DNA from: Desulfomicrobium apsheronum
GTDB lineage: Bacteria; Desulfobacterota; Desulfovibrionia; Desulfovibrionales; Desulfomicrobiaceae
DNA: 60,474 nt
Direction: 5' to 3'
Assembly (NCBI RefSeq): GCF_900114115.1
Contig: NZ_FORX01000018.1
Coordinates: 1-60,474 of the forward strand
The translations under genes and the position numbers were made by a program. Under the pieces are notes generated by a model. It saw only the letters and a program-made list of their open reading frames with translations. It searched no databases and was not told the origin of the DNA. Below are positions 48,105-56,228 of this stretch, piece by piece. Each line of letters begins with the position of its first letter. Position 1 is the first letter of the stretch.

Positions 48105-48221
48105 GTCATCCCCTTGAAGAAGGGGATCCATTCTTTCCTAAATATCTGAAAAGAATGGATTTCGCGCTATAGCCCGACATGGCCCGCCTACCCATGCTGG
48201 GCACACGTTCGCGGGAATGAC
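48105..48221. repeat. Inverted-repeat element (MITE/REP-like)
   Basis: The element begins GTCATCCCC and ends GCGGGAATGAC, which are related inverted ends, and contains the internal inverted pair ATCCATTCTTT / AAAGAATGGAT. Its right half recurs at 30898-30945. It lies in the gap between the toxin/immunity pair and a toxin-antitoxin operon. No protein is encoded. Confidence 0.8.
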
Positions 48222-48374
48222 ACGCAGGTTTTTCGCGACTTTTGGCAGTGTCGTCTTTCAATGCCTTTCTGTGATTATTCGGCAAACATCAAAAAATGTC
48301 GACTTTTCAACTCCACTGTCTCAACTTGGCAGCGCAGTCATTTGTAGTTACTCTGACTGCATGGAGGAACCACT

Positions 48375-48620
48375 ATGAACCCATCAGAAACCGTATCCAC
48401 CAGTTTTCGGGCATCAAAAGACAAAATTGAGCGTATCGACGCGATCGCCACGTCTATGGGTAGAAGCCGCAACTGGCTCCTGAACAAAGCGTTGGACGAC
48501 ATTCTGGAGCATCAGGCCTGGTTCGTGGAGGAGGTCCAAAAAGGCATTGAGGCCGCCGATAAAGGCGAACTCGCATCCCCGGATGAAGTGACAGCGATCT
48601 TCAACAAATACGGGGCATAA
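48375..48620 (+). CDS. Ribbon-helix-helix antitoxin (ParD/CopG-like)
   Basis: 81 residues with GGAGG upstream of ATG 48375. The N-terminal ribbon-helix-helix reads VSTSFRASKDKIERIDAIA followed by GRSRNWLLNKAL. The acidic C-terminal half (EVQKGIEAADKGELASPDE) matches ParD-type antitoxins that wrap the toxin. The toxin gene starts 2 bases after the stop. The protein should repress the shared promoter alone and with the toxin. Confidence 0.9.
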   Translation: MNPSETVSTSFRASKDKIERIDAIATSMGRSRNWLLNKALDDILEHQAWFVEEVQKGIEAADKGELASPDEVTAIFNKYGA

Positions 48621-48621
48621 G

Positions 48622-48900
48622 ATGCCCAGATGGACAAAACTCGCCATAAGAGACCTGGACAGCGTGCTTGAGTACATCGCCGCCGATGATGCCGAGTCTG
48701 CCCAGCGAGTCGCCCAAGCGATCCGGTCAGCCAGCGAACGTCTGGACCAATTCCCCCAGATGGGCCGGAATGGAGCCGAAATGAGCACAAAGGAACTTGT
48801 AGTACCTGGACTGCCGTATATATTGATCTATCGACAGCAAGGCCCCGCAATCCAAATTTTAAGGCTTCTACATTCACGTCAAAAATGGCCACTAACATGA
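48622..48900 (+). CDS. ParE/RelE-family toxin
   Basis: 92 residues, directly downstream of the antitoxin gene. ParE/RelE fold motifs are AIRDLDSVLEYIA, the helix ERLDQFPQMGRNG, and the C-terminal strands VPGLPYILIYRQ and ILRLLHSRQKWP. ParE toxins inhibit DNA gyrase, while RelE relatives cleave mRNA; sequence alone favours the ParE/RelE superfamily without settling which. Confidence 0.9.
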   Translation: MPRWTKLAIRDLDSVLEYIAADDAESAQRVAQAIRSASERLDQFPQMGRNGAEMSTKELVVPGLPYILIYRQQGPAIQILRLLHSRQKWPLT

Positions 48901-49053
48901 TTTAGAAGGCACAAGAAAAGCGGCTAACATATATAATGACGACTTTTTGCAGTGCCCTCTGAGCGTGGCGTGACGCAAGTCCCTAATCACATACCCCACG
49001 ACACGCTCACACCGCTGCCCCTTCGTGTCTGGACGACCTTCCGTATCGCTATC

Positions 49054-50238
49054 TCACGCTGCCCTGAAATGCTTGCGATTCAAAATGAAGACCAGCCAAG
49101 CGGTCACAACCTGAATCGCAACTGCCAGCACCGAAATTGTCCAGTATCCAAACGAGAACTTAACGATCAGGCCTGCGTCCACAAGCCCGCGATTGAGCCA
49201 GAAATGGATCATTACAGCCAGTGCCACGCCTGGACAGACGAGGGCATAGGAACCCACCGAAGCCTCGCGGCCGGTGACATATTTGGCGACATAGCCCAAC
49301 CGGCACAGTACAAGCCCGGTCAGCAAAGCGAACAGGAGTTGGGCCGAAAGATACTGCGAGAGCATCATCAGCCGTTCGGCCCCGCCGCTGGTCAGGCCGA
49401 AATGATCGTCAAGGCCATGGTTCTGGCGCAACGACAGGATGCCGATGATGGTCAAAAACGGAATGAAGACCGAAAGTGTCGGGGCTGTCTCGATGTTGGC
49501 CCCATTCTCTGCCAGTGATCGAATCCCCAGAACCAAGGCGATGGCTGCGATCAAAGTGGCGGCTATCAGGAAAAAAGTCGAAAGGACCAGCCCCGTTCCG
49601 GCCATCAAAGGTGCCGCAGACAATCCTGCAGGCGCCGACAGACCGACGCCGATCATGGCCAGGGCGAACGCGGGCAGGGCTTGGGCGAAGGAATTGTTGC
49701 TGGAGCAACTGAATCCGCCGGACGTCATCACCCGTCCCATGAAGCTTCCAAGCATGCGGAAAGCCAGAACGCCGATGGCGAGAAAGGCAAGAATGGCCAG
49801 AGGAAAAAGGTACTCTACCACGCTCCACAGACCCGGCACGAAGACCATGCCCAGAATGAAGCAGACGTTGACCGTCATGGCCAAGGCCAGGGGCATGGCC
49901 AGCAACTGCGTCTCGGCGTTGGAGGAACACAACTGGGCATAGGCGGGTGTGCGTTTCCACTGTCGAAACCGGACCAGGTTCCAGAGCAGGTATTTGATGT
50001 TCAAGAAAGCGTAGAAAGCGATCCCCGCCACCGCCAGGGCGATCATGACGCGAACGCCTGCCCCTCCGGCGATAAACGAGGCAACAATATCCTCGAACAC
50101 GGGAACCGAGCGACCAGGGTGCCTTGTCCAGTGCATGAGCCACATGAAAAAAGTCACGGTCAGTCCTCCACAACCAAGGGACGTCAAAAAATAGAGTGGC
50201 GCGTAATTGTCAGACGGCCTGCTTGATGCTTCGGTCAT
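49054..50238 (-). CDS. Polytopic membrane protein resembling the TsoY (seleno)protein family
   Basis: 394 residues from ATG 50238, with AAGGAGGATGAC upstream. About ten membrane helices are arranged like tellurite-resistance/dicarboxylate (TDT) carriers. The segment GGFSCSSNNSFAQALPAFALAMIGVG, used here as a landmark, recalls the family annotated as TsoY (seleno)proteins; Cys residues occupy the position where some members may carry selenocysteine. That assignment is from memory and should be treated as tentative. The next gene upstream on the same strand encodes a true UGA-containing selenoprotein, which makes the association of interest. The transported substrate is unknown. Confidence 0.65.
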   Translation of the reverse strand: MTEASSRPSDNYAPLYFLTSLGCGGLTVTFFMWLMHWTRHPGRSVPVFEDIVASFIAGGAGVRVMIALAVAGIAFYAFLNIKYLLWNLVRFRQWKRTPAYAQLCSSNAETQLLAMPLALAMTVNVCFILGMVFVPGLWSVVEYLFPLAILAFLAIGVLAFRMLGSFMGRVMTSGGFSCSSNNSFAQALPAFALAMIGVGLSAPAGLSAAPLMAGTGLVLSTFFLIAATLIAAIALVLGIRSLAENGANIETAPTLSVFIPFLTIIGILSLRQNHGLDDHFGLTSGGAERLMMLSQYLSAQLLFALLTGLVLCRLGYVAKYVTGREASVGSYALVCPGVALAVMIHFWLNRGLVDAGLIVKFSFGYWTISVLAVAIQVVTAWLVFILNRKHFRAA

Positions 50239-50368
50239 GTCATCCTCCTTTTCCATACTACGGGTCGGTTTCAGTTTCCACGGGTTCAGCATGCGCAATA
50301 TCCGGCGCACAAATGAAAAAAACGGCGCCTGAAAACAGACGCCGCCGCTCCAGATTCAGGCGACAAAC

Positions 50369-51088
50369 CTAGTCAAAGGCATTGTCGACGCTCCAGACCT
50401 CCCAAACCTTGCCAACCAGGCCCGGACCAGGTTTCAAGGTTTGCTTGCCCGGTCTCCAGCCCGAAGGCGTGGCCTGAGTTCCCTTGCTTTCGCGAACGAG
50501 TTGGAAAGCCTGGATTTCCCGCAGGGTCTCGGGGATGTTGCGACCCACGGGAGGAGCCAGAACCTCGAAAGCCTGGATGACCCCATCCGGGTCGATCAGG
50601 AAACGACCGCGCACATCAACGCCGCCTGCTTCGTCATATATTCCGTACATCTTGCCGACATTCCCTCCCCCGTCGGAGAGCATGGGAAAAGGCACGGTCC
50701 CCGCCGTGACCATCTTTGACAACTCGTCATCGACCCACATTTTATGAACGAATATGCTGTCCGTGCTCATGGACAGCACCTGCACGCCAAGCTTGGCGAA
50801 TTCGTCATGCTTCTCGGCGACCGCCGAGATTTCGGTCGATCAGACAAAGGTGAAGTCACCGGGATAGAAACACAAAACCACCCACTTTCCCAGGTGATCC
50901 GACAACTTGACCGAGGTGAACCCTCCGTTGAAATAGGCCGGGGCGGTGAAATCGGGAGCTTTTCTTCCGATCTGAATCATGGGGCGAACTCCTTGTGAAA
51001 CAACTGTGGGTTGAACGTGCTCTTCAGGTGCCTGCTGTTCGACTTCCGCCGTGGGACGGGTGCAGCTTACCGCCAACTCTTCTTCCAT
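50369..51088 (-). CDS. Selenocysteine-containing peroxiredoxin (in-frame UGA)
   Basis: 239 residues including Sec83, encoded by the TGA at 50840-50842. ATG 51088 is preferred (GGAGG 4 bases upstream, [12 protein letters not shown] start); an internal ATG at [11 protein letters not shown] also has AAGGAG. The frame runs through [19 protein letters not shown] into DSIFVHKMW and ends GKVWEVW. In ordinary peroxiredoxins this position is the peroxidatic Cys of PGDFTFVCPTE. A hairpin with a GGUC loop lies 10 bases after the UGA (separate entry). The usual C-terminal resolving Cys is absent ([12 protein letters not shown]), so it would be a 1-Sec type, resolved by an external thiol. A standard gene caller would split it into two ORFs. 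Confidence 0.95.
50812..50829 (-). promoter_or_regulatory. SECIS-like hairpin for selenocysteine insertion
   Basis: On the minus strand UCUCGGC-GGUC-GCCGAGA forms a perfect 7-bp stem with a GGUC tetraloop. It starts 10 bases after the UGA codon, which puts the loop 17 bases downstream. That is within the usual bacterial range for SelB binding, and the loop begins with the expected G-G-U. Confidence 0.85.
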
Positions 51089-51652
51089 ATAACCTCCAGG
51101 CAAAACATTAATTAGTAACGATAGCCTTAATCGATAAGTCATACCGTAACCCATAGAGAGATCTTGAGCAAGAATAGTTAACATTTTCTAAGTCCTCCCC
51201 TTTCGGTCGGATAATACAACAGCACCTCTCATCCAGCTGGGAAAACGTACGCAGAACTCATATATCAAACGCTTCAACCGGACTTACCTCGCCGATTTCT
51301 TGGCCATCCATCTCTTCAACAGCGTGTCAGAGACCGAAGAAGCCTCGAAGATTTTCCTTCCTAAATGCACCAAAGATAGGCGCCAACCAAAATTCAACTC
51401 GGAGTCTCTACTCCAGGCGGGCTCTAAAACAGGAAACTTTACAGCAGAGCACGCCTTCCATACAATGCCAACTGGTTGAAATATTGGACTTGAACCATCA
51501 ACTATTTCTGCAGACAATAGCCATTAAAAGCTCCGGATCTTCGCAACGGATATATTGTCATCACGTATCAACGCCCCGGCTTGGCTGATACCGACCAAAA
51601 ACCTTGCACTGACATAAGCTCAATAGTGACGAGGCAGAGAGGAGATTTACGG
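51089..51652. other. Divergent intergenic region
   Basis: 564 bases between the leftward selenoperoxiredoxin gene and the rightward Cache-CheD-like gene. The part near 51090-51250 is AT-rich and should hold the peroxiredoxin promoter. I could not identify a PerR-type box. A leftward ORF near 51284-51517 is not convincing. Confidence 0.45.
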
Positions 51653-53149
51653 ATGAATAAACTGTTCTGTTTGGCCGGCATGTTGATGTCGTTCTTTCTC
51701 GGTTCGCTGTTCTTGAGCGGTCCGGCGAATTCCATGAACGAGCCTTTTGCGTGGCCCTATGCGGACCTGCAGGTGTTGCGGACCCAACGAGTGACCCAGC
51801 TGGAAAGCGTCCTCGGTCGACTCGAAGAAAAAGCCCGTGCGGCGGCCTTGGACAAGGTGATCGTGTCTGTGCTTGAGCTCTCGGCGTTCCATGCCCAGGC
51901 GCTGCGCCAAGGGACAGTCGACGGCGATTTTGAAGTCAAGATTTCCGAGATGAAGGAAAGTTTTCGCCGATATTACATGGAGAATTATTACCTTTTCTAC
52001 GACATTCTTTTCATCGACACGACCGGAGCCGTGGTCCACAGCCTCCGGGGAGAAAGCGACCTCCAGACAAACCTGACCGCTGGCGAGGCGGCCTCTTCGC
52101 CGCTGGGTGCCTGCATAAGCCGGCATCCAAAGAGCGAGGTGTTCATCGACTACCATGACTATACGCCTTCGTCTGAACCCGCAGCGTTCCTGGTGGAGCC
52201 AATCCTGAAACAGGATCGATTGTTGGGATGGATCGCCTTGCAGTGTTCGGTCAACAAGATCAACGCCTTGTTCGCCCCGACCGGAGAAGAGTACGAAACC
52301 ATGGAAACCCTTCTCGTCAACGAAAAGGGGATCATGCTCACGGACTCCCAGTTCTTCGGCGACACCAGCGTGCTCCGGGCCCATCTGAACTTTTCCAATG
52401 TGCCCTCGAAGTTCGCCCAGGGCCAAGGACGAATGGAGGTAACAGACTACCGTGGGCAGGAATGCCTGACGACTTTTCAGGTAGTGGACTTCAAGGGAGC
52501 GCGATGGCTGGTGGTGGCCAAGGTGGACAAAGACGAGGTTGTCACCAAAGAATTCGCCCTGCATAAGCGGTACTATACCCAGCGACTGCTCCAGGCGATG
52601 GCCGGGCAAACCTGTCCGGCGATGAATCCACCGGCGCAAAGGACAAAAAAAACGTCCATACGGGTGGACATGGATGAATTCTATCGAGCCGAACGCAGCC
52701 AGGGCCTTCGTACCTTCGGCATATCGACCTGTACGGGCTTTCTTGCCGTCCCGCCCGGTGAATTCGCCTATCTGGCGCATGTAAGCAACAAAGACCAGAC
52801 ATACGGCGGAACGGAAACCAACCTGTTGGATCAAATCCTCGAAAACATAGAGCGTTTCGATGTTTCCCGTAGCGGGAAGCGTCAGTTGTCCTTCCTTATC
52901 GTGGCCCCGCATCTGGAAGGTCTGGAGGGCTCGCTGGATCAGATCCTGGACAGGGGCTACCTGCTTTCCCAAATCAACGTTCTCTCATGTCCGCAGGCCC
53001 GAACCGGCGAAATCCGCTACGACAGCGAAGGCACCGTGATCACCTGGACCGGCCCTGACCTCAACCCTTTGGGCGCGCACCATATCGAAGACGCAGCCAA
53101 CCTTGGGAAACTCATGGAGACAATCATCGCTCAGGGCCCGCCGGAATGA
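51653..53149 (+). CDS. Exported Cache-type sensor fused to a CheD-like deamidase domain
   Basis: 498 residues from ATG 51653 with GAGGAGA upstream; the longer frame from 51581 lacks a start signal. A signal peptide or anchor (1-28) is followed by a Cache-like ligand-binding region (about 40-300; YYMENYYLFYDILFIDTTG and a second unit with TLLVNEKGIMLTDSQFF). After a short linker, residues about 335-470 resemble CheD, the chemoreceptor glutamine deamidase: LRTFGISTCTGFLAV with candidate catalytic Cys360, and YLAHVS with His376. There is no second membrane helix, so both domains appear to lie outside the cytoplasm. CheD normally works inside on receptor tails, so the substrate here is unclear. 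No chemotaxis genes are nearby. Confidence 0.75.
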   Translation: MNKLFCLAGMLMSFFLGSLFLSGPANSMNEPFAWPYADLQVLRTQRVTQLESVLGRLEEKARAAALDKVIVSVLELSAFHAQALRQGTVDGDFEVKISEMKESFRRYYMENYYLFYDILFIDTTGAVVHSLRGESDLQTNLTAGEAASSPLGACISRHPKSEVFIDYHDYTPSSEPAAFLVEPILKQDRLLGWIALQCSVNKINALFAPTGEEYETMETLLVNEKGIMLTDSQFFGDTSVLRAHLNFSNVPSKFAQGQGRMEVTDYRGQECLTTFQVVDFKGARWLVVAKVDKDEVVTKEFALHKRYYTQRLLQAMAGQTCPAMNPPAQRTKKTSIRVDMDEFYRAERSQGLRTFGISTCTGFLAVPPGEFAYLAHVSNKDQTYGGTETNLLDQILENIERFDVSRSGKRQLSFLIVAPHLEGLEGSLDQILDRGYLLSQINVLSCPQARTGEIRYDSEGTVITWTGPDLNPLGAHHIEDAANLGKLMETIIAQGPPE

Positions 53150-53363
53150 TTCTCATGAAATACAAGGCGAACACCCTGAAACGGCAAACAAATGACTGAA
53201 GGCCAACCGTTCGTCAGTTTTCCTGAAGACTAATACCAATGTGTCGTAATCCTTACGGGGCATTCCCGGTGAACACAGATTGTGGAAAATGACGAATAAT
53301 CGTAGGAGTTGAATCAGAAGATGGCGTGATGCCAAAAAAATTATTTCAGGGAGACGACCTGCT

Positions 53364-54797
53364 GTGAAAATATCCCGGAACGCCCCATGCCCTTGCGGCA
53401 GCGGACAGAAATACAAGAAATGTTGCCTGCCCAAGGAAGAGAGTCAGGATTTTTCCTACCGCAGAATCAGCCAGACCTTCCAAAGCCTGACCGGCAAGCT
53501 CATGACCTTTGCGCAAAACACGCTTGAAGCCGATGGCATGGACGAGGCCATCGACACATTCCTGCTTTGGGGCGATGAACTCGATAACGAGACCACCATT
53601 GATGAACTCTCCCAGGTGATGGTGCCTTGGATTCTCTGTAGCTGGGATCTGACGCAGCCTGACATCGAAGAACTTGATTTTGAAATTGCGCTCCCCGCCG
53701 ACACCACGATCGCGGAACTCTACCGGCAAAAACGATCAAGCAAGATCGACAGCCTGGAACTTCATGTCCTTGAATCCGTGGGTCGCCTGGTCTTTTCGTT
53801 CTATGAGGTCACGGCTGTCTTTCCGGGTAACGGCTTTGCCTGTCTCGACATTCTCGCCGGCAGTTCGCACAGGGTCACCGATCACAGCGCCTCGGAGTGG
53901 CTGGCTCAAGGGTCCATCTTGTTTTGTGCCATCTCCAGGGTCGACGACGTAGAATTTCTTTCCGCCGCGAGTCCCATATCCTTCCCTCTGCCATGGAAAA
54001 CGCATGTCATCGACCTGCGCACTTCCCTGATTGGCAGGAAAGAAGCGCTATCGACGGAGGATCTGCCAGAATACGAATTTGAGATTCGCCAAGTTTTTCT
54101 GGAATTGTACGCGGCGGCCAACAACCCTCCATCTTTGTCGAACACGGATGGCGATCCTCTATCCCTGCAAACCCTTCACTACCGCATCTCAAGCCCCAAA
54201 GATGCCTTTGACGCACTGGTCCACCTCTGCGTGACGGAATCACCAGAACAGCTCCTTGAAAACGCCGACTATACCGATAGCGGTGAACTTGCGGGCGTGA
54301 CAATCCCCTGGAGTCGGCTTGAAACAGCGAAAGCCACGCCAATGTCAAACACCATCCTCGGCTACATAGACATCGAAAGTGAATCCATGACCGTCGAAGT
54401 GAACTCGGAAAAAAGAGCGGCTGAAATCCGAGAAATCATTACAAACCTGATGGGCGACAAGGCGCATTACAAAACCACAAGCATCAAGCCCATGCGTGAT
54501 CCTGGGGAGCGCGCCGAAGACGATGAAGACCCGCTTGGTTTCCACAACAAGATGATGCAAGACCCTGCGGTCAGGGAGCACATGGAAAACATGTTTCTCG
54601 ACCACTGGGGTCAATGGGTCGATACCCCTCTTCCGATCCTTGACGGGCAGACACCCAGGGAAGCGGCAAAATCACCCAGTGGACGGGAAAAAGTCGATGC
54701 CCTGATCCGCAGCGCGATCAATAACTCCGAGAGAAGCCCTGATCTCGAAGTTCAGAAGAAAGGAATCGACCGTGCGCGTACGGAGCTTGGCATTTAG
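53364..54797 (+). CDS. SEC-C motif protein of unknown function
   Basis: 477 residues from GTG 53364 with GGGAG about 10 bases upstream. The N-terminus is a SEC-C zinc-binding motif (NAPCPCGSGQKYKKCC). The long middle region has no family I recognise. The C-terminal part contains DHWGQWVDTPLPILDGQTPREA, used as a landmark; this segment recurs in many SEC-C proteins. It looks cytoplasmic. SEC-C motifs bind zinc and mediate protein contacts, as in SecA with SecB. The gene is monocistronic and ends at a strong hairpin. Confidence 0.85.
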   Translation: MKISRNAPCPCGSGQKYKKCCLPKEESQDFSYRRISQTFQSLTGKLMTFAQNTLEADGMDEAIDTFLLWGDELDNETTIDELSQVMVPWILCSWDLTQPDIEELDFEIALPADTTIAELYRQKRSSKIDSLELHVLESVGRLVFSFYEVTAVFPGNGFACLDILAGSSHRVTDHSASEWLAQGSILFCAISRVDDVEFLSAASPISFPLPWKTHVIDLRTSLIGRKEALSTEDLPEYEFEIRQVFLELYAAANNPPSLSNTDGDPLSLQTLHYRISSPKDAFDALVHLCVTESPEQLLENADYTDSGELAGVTIPWSRLETAKATPMSNTILGYIDIESESMTVEVNSEKRAAEIREIITNLMGDKAHYKTTSIKPMRDPGERAEDDEDPLGFHNKMMQDPAVREHMENMFLDHWGQWVDTPLPILDGQTPREAAKSPSGREKVDALIRSAINNSERSPDLEVQKKGIDRARTELGI

Positions 54798-54807
54798 AAA
54801 GCTCAAT

Positions 54808-54839
54808 AGTTGCACAAAACATGTGCGTTTTGTGCAACT
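54808..54839 (+). terminator. Terminator of the SEC-C gene
   Basis: A perfect 13-bp stem (AGTTGCACAAAAC/GTTTTGTGCAACT) with a 6-nt loop, followed by TAATTATTTTT, sits 11 bases after the stop codon. Confidence 0.85.
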
Positions 54840-54965
54840 TAATTATTTTTACCAACTGTATAGGCATCCGCCCCACCCATCTCGACCTTCACCCCGTATT
54901 TTCTGCCGAGCACGCAGGCCACCAATGGCAGCGAACGCACACAGCCCATGTATCGATCATGAAAT
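54839..54965 (-). pseudogene. Decayed fragment resembling a CobT/VWA-like protein N-terminus
   Basis: On the minus strand GGAGG precedes an ATG near 54961. The continuing reading RSLPLVACVLGRKYGVKVEMGGADAYT is in a different frame from that ATG and ends at a stop soon after. It is reminiscent of the N-terminus of VWA/cobaltochelatase-CobT-like proteins found in mobile elements (ALPLVA-LGRKYGV-V-GG). The reading is frameshifted and truncated, and the match is from memory. Confidence 0.45.
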
Positions 54966-54975
54966 CCTCCAAATA

Positions 54976-55012
54976 CGAAAAGCCCCGGAGCTTGTGACTC
55001 CAGGGCTTTTCG
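54976..55012. terminator. Bidirectional terminator downstream of fic
   Basis: A stem of CGAAAAGCCC/GGGCTTTTCG extended by GGAG/CTCC lies 20 bases beyond the leftward fic stop. A T-rich stretch follows on the plus strand; the minus side has fewer T residues. Confidence 0.65.
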
Positions 55013-55032
55013 TTCGTTGTTGTGTTTAACGG

Positions 55033-55779
55033 CTAGGCTATGCCAAGCAGATACCAATAAGGGGCGAAACTTTGCTCGACCAGTTGGGCAAGTTGCTCAG
55101 CGAATGGGGCGTAATCCGCGTCCTTCCCCGCCTTGTCCAGATTCTCGTAATAGGCGGCCCTATCCTCCACCGGGATGATCACGGTCGGAAATCCTGCCCG
55201 CATGAGTTCCAGATTCATGACGAGTCTTGAAGTCCTGCCGTTGCCGTCCCGGAAGGGATGAATGATGACCAGATCGGCATGCACCCTGGCAACCCTTTCC
55301 ACCGGATGAAGGCTTTGAGCCTCGCCCCGGTACCAGTCGAAGAAGCTCTGCATGCGTTCGCCGACATGGAGATGATCAGGTGGCGTATGCCCTGCACCTG
55401 AGATGATGACGTTGCAGCCGCGATAACGCCCGGCTTCATTGTCGATACCCCGCAGGACAAGCTGGTGCAGATCCTTCAAAATGCGCTCATCAAGCGGGAT
55501 GTTCTCCTGCACGAGACTTTCCAGATAGGTAATGGCATCGGCATGGTTGATGGCTTCGAGATGATGTCTCAGCGGTTTGCCACCGATGGTCAAACCTTCT
55601 TCCAATACCACTTTGGTCTCCATGAGGGTCAGCGTGTTCCCCTCGATGGCGTTGGAATGGTAGGTGTACCTCAGCACCATGTCCTTGCGCAGGTTTCGGA
55701 CAAGTTCCGGCGCAAGGGGACGATGAGCGTCGAGCCTGGACTTTAGCGCGTCCAGATTGGCGAAGGCGTCATGGTGCAT
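55033..55779 (-). CDS. Fic/DOC-family AMP-transferase with N-terminal inhibitory motif
   Basis: 248 residues. The Fic active-site motif is HPFRDGNGRTSR, catalytic His174. The N-terminal Fic_N part has SNAIEGNTLTL, matching the inhibitory helix pattern [S/T]xxxE[G/N] with Glu46; class II Fic proteins of this type block their own ATP site until relieved. The typical reaction is transfer of AMP from ATP to a Ser, Thr or Tyr hydroxyl on a target protein; the target is unknown. No separate antitoxin gene is next to it. A fragment of a closely related gene lies at 47018-47090. Confidence 0.93.
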   Translation of the reverse strand: MHHDAFANLDALKSRLDAHRPLAPELVRNLRKDMVLRYTYHSNAIEGNTLTLMETKVVLEEGLTIGGKPLRHHLEAINHADAITYLESLVQENIPLDERILKDLHQLVLRGIDNEAGRYRGCNVIISGAGHTPPDHLHVGERMQSFFDWYRGEAQSLHPVERVARVHADLVIIHPFRDGNGRTSRLVMNLELMRAGFPTVIIPVEDRAAYYENLDKAGKDADYAPFAEQLAQLVEQSFAPYWYLLGIA

Positions 55780-56015
55780 GGCATGTCCTTTTTGACTTTT
55801 GAATTTGGTAAACGCGTTGCCTTCCCATGTCCAGCTAACCTACCACAACTCGCGATTAGACAACACGACCTGCATGGGCATGTCCACAATACTCGCCCCT
55901 CCATCAATCGAGAGAGATAGGAAGCCTTGCGTCGCCATCTTCATTTTAAAAGATAGCCTCCATTTTCACGGCCAAGAACGAATCCGCAACCCTCGCTGGA
56001 ACTCTGAAAAAGAAA

Positions 56016-56047
56016 AAGCCGCTGAAATTTTTACATTTCAGCGGCTT
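56016..56047 (-). terminator. Terminator of the tRNA-Leu transcript
   Basis: A perfect 13-bp stem (AAGCCGCTGAAAT/ATTTCAGCGGCTT) with a 6-nt loop is followed on the minus strand by TTTCTTTTTC. It lies about 10 bases beyond the tRNA 3' end. Confidence 0.9.
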
Positions 56048-56058
56048 ATCTTTTTAGA

Positions 56059-56143
56059 TGGTGTCGAAGGGGGGACTCGAACCCCCACGGGATACCCCAC
56101 TACCCCCTCAAGATAGCGTGTCTACCAATTCCACCACTTCGAC
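56059..56143 (-). tRNA. tRNA-Leu (anticodon GAG)
   Basis: 85 nt on the minus strand, 3' CCA encoded. The acceptor stem pairs GTCGAAG with CTTCGAC. The anticodon stem CTATC/GGTAG holds the loop TTGAGGG, giving anticodon GAG for CUC/CUU. A long variable arm typical of class II tRNAs follows, then a T arm with GGTTCGAGTCC. The gene lies just downstream of secG on the same strand and may share its transcript. Confidence 0.96.
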
Positions 56144-56228
56144 ATCTAAGCATTCAAATTTGCGAACTAATCCCGCAAACCGGAGAAGCAGTCTTTAGCG
56201 ATGCTCCACTGGTTTGTCCAGTATTTTT

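Noticed and set aside
50369-50785. Separate 138-residue peroxiredoxin fragment
   Set aside because: It is the C-terminal half of the selenoprotein; reading through the UGA at 50840 restores a full-length peroxiredoxin, and there is no ribosome binding site at 50785.
51647-52972. 441-codon minus-strand ORF
   Set aside because: Antisense to the Cache-CheD-like gene; no signal peptide, motif or ribosome binding site.
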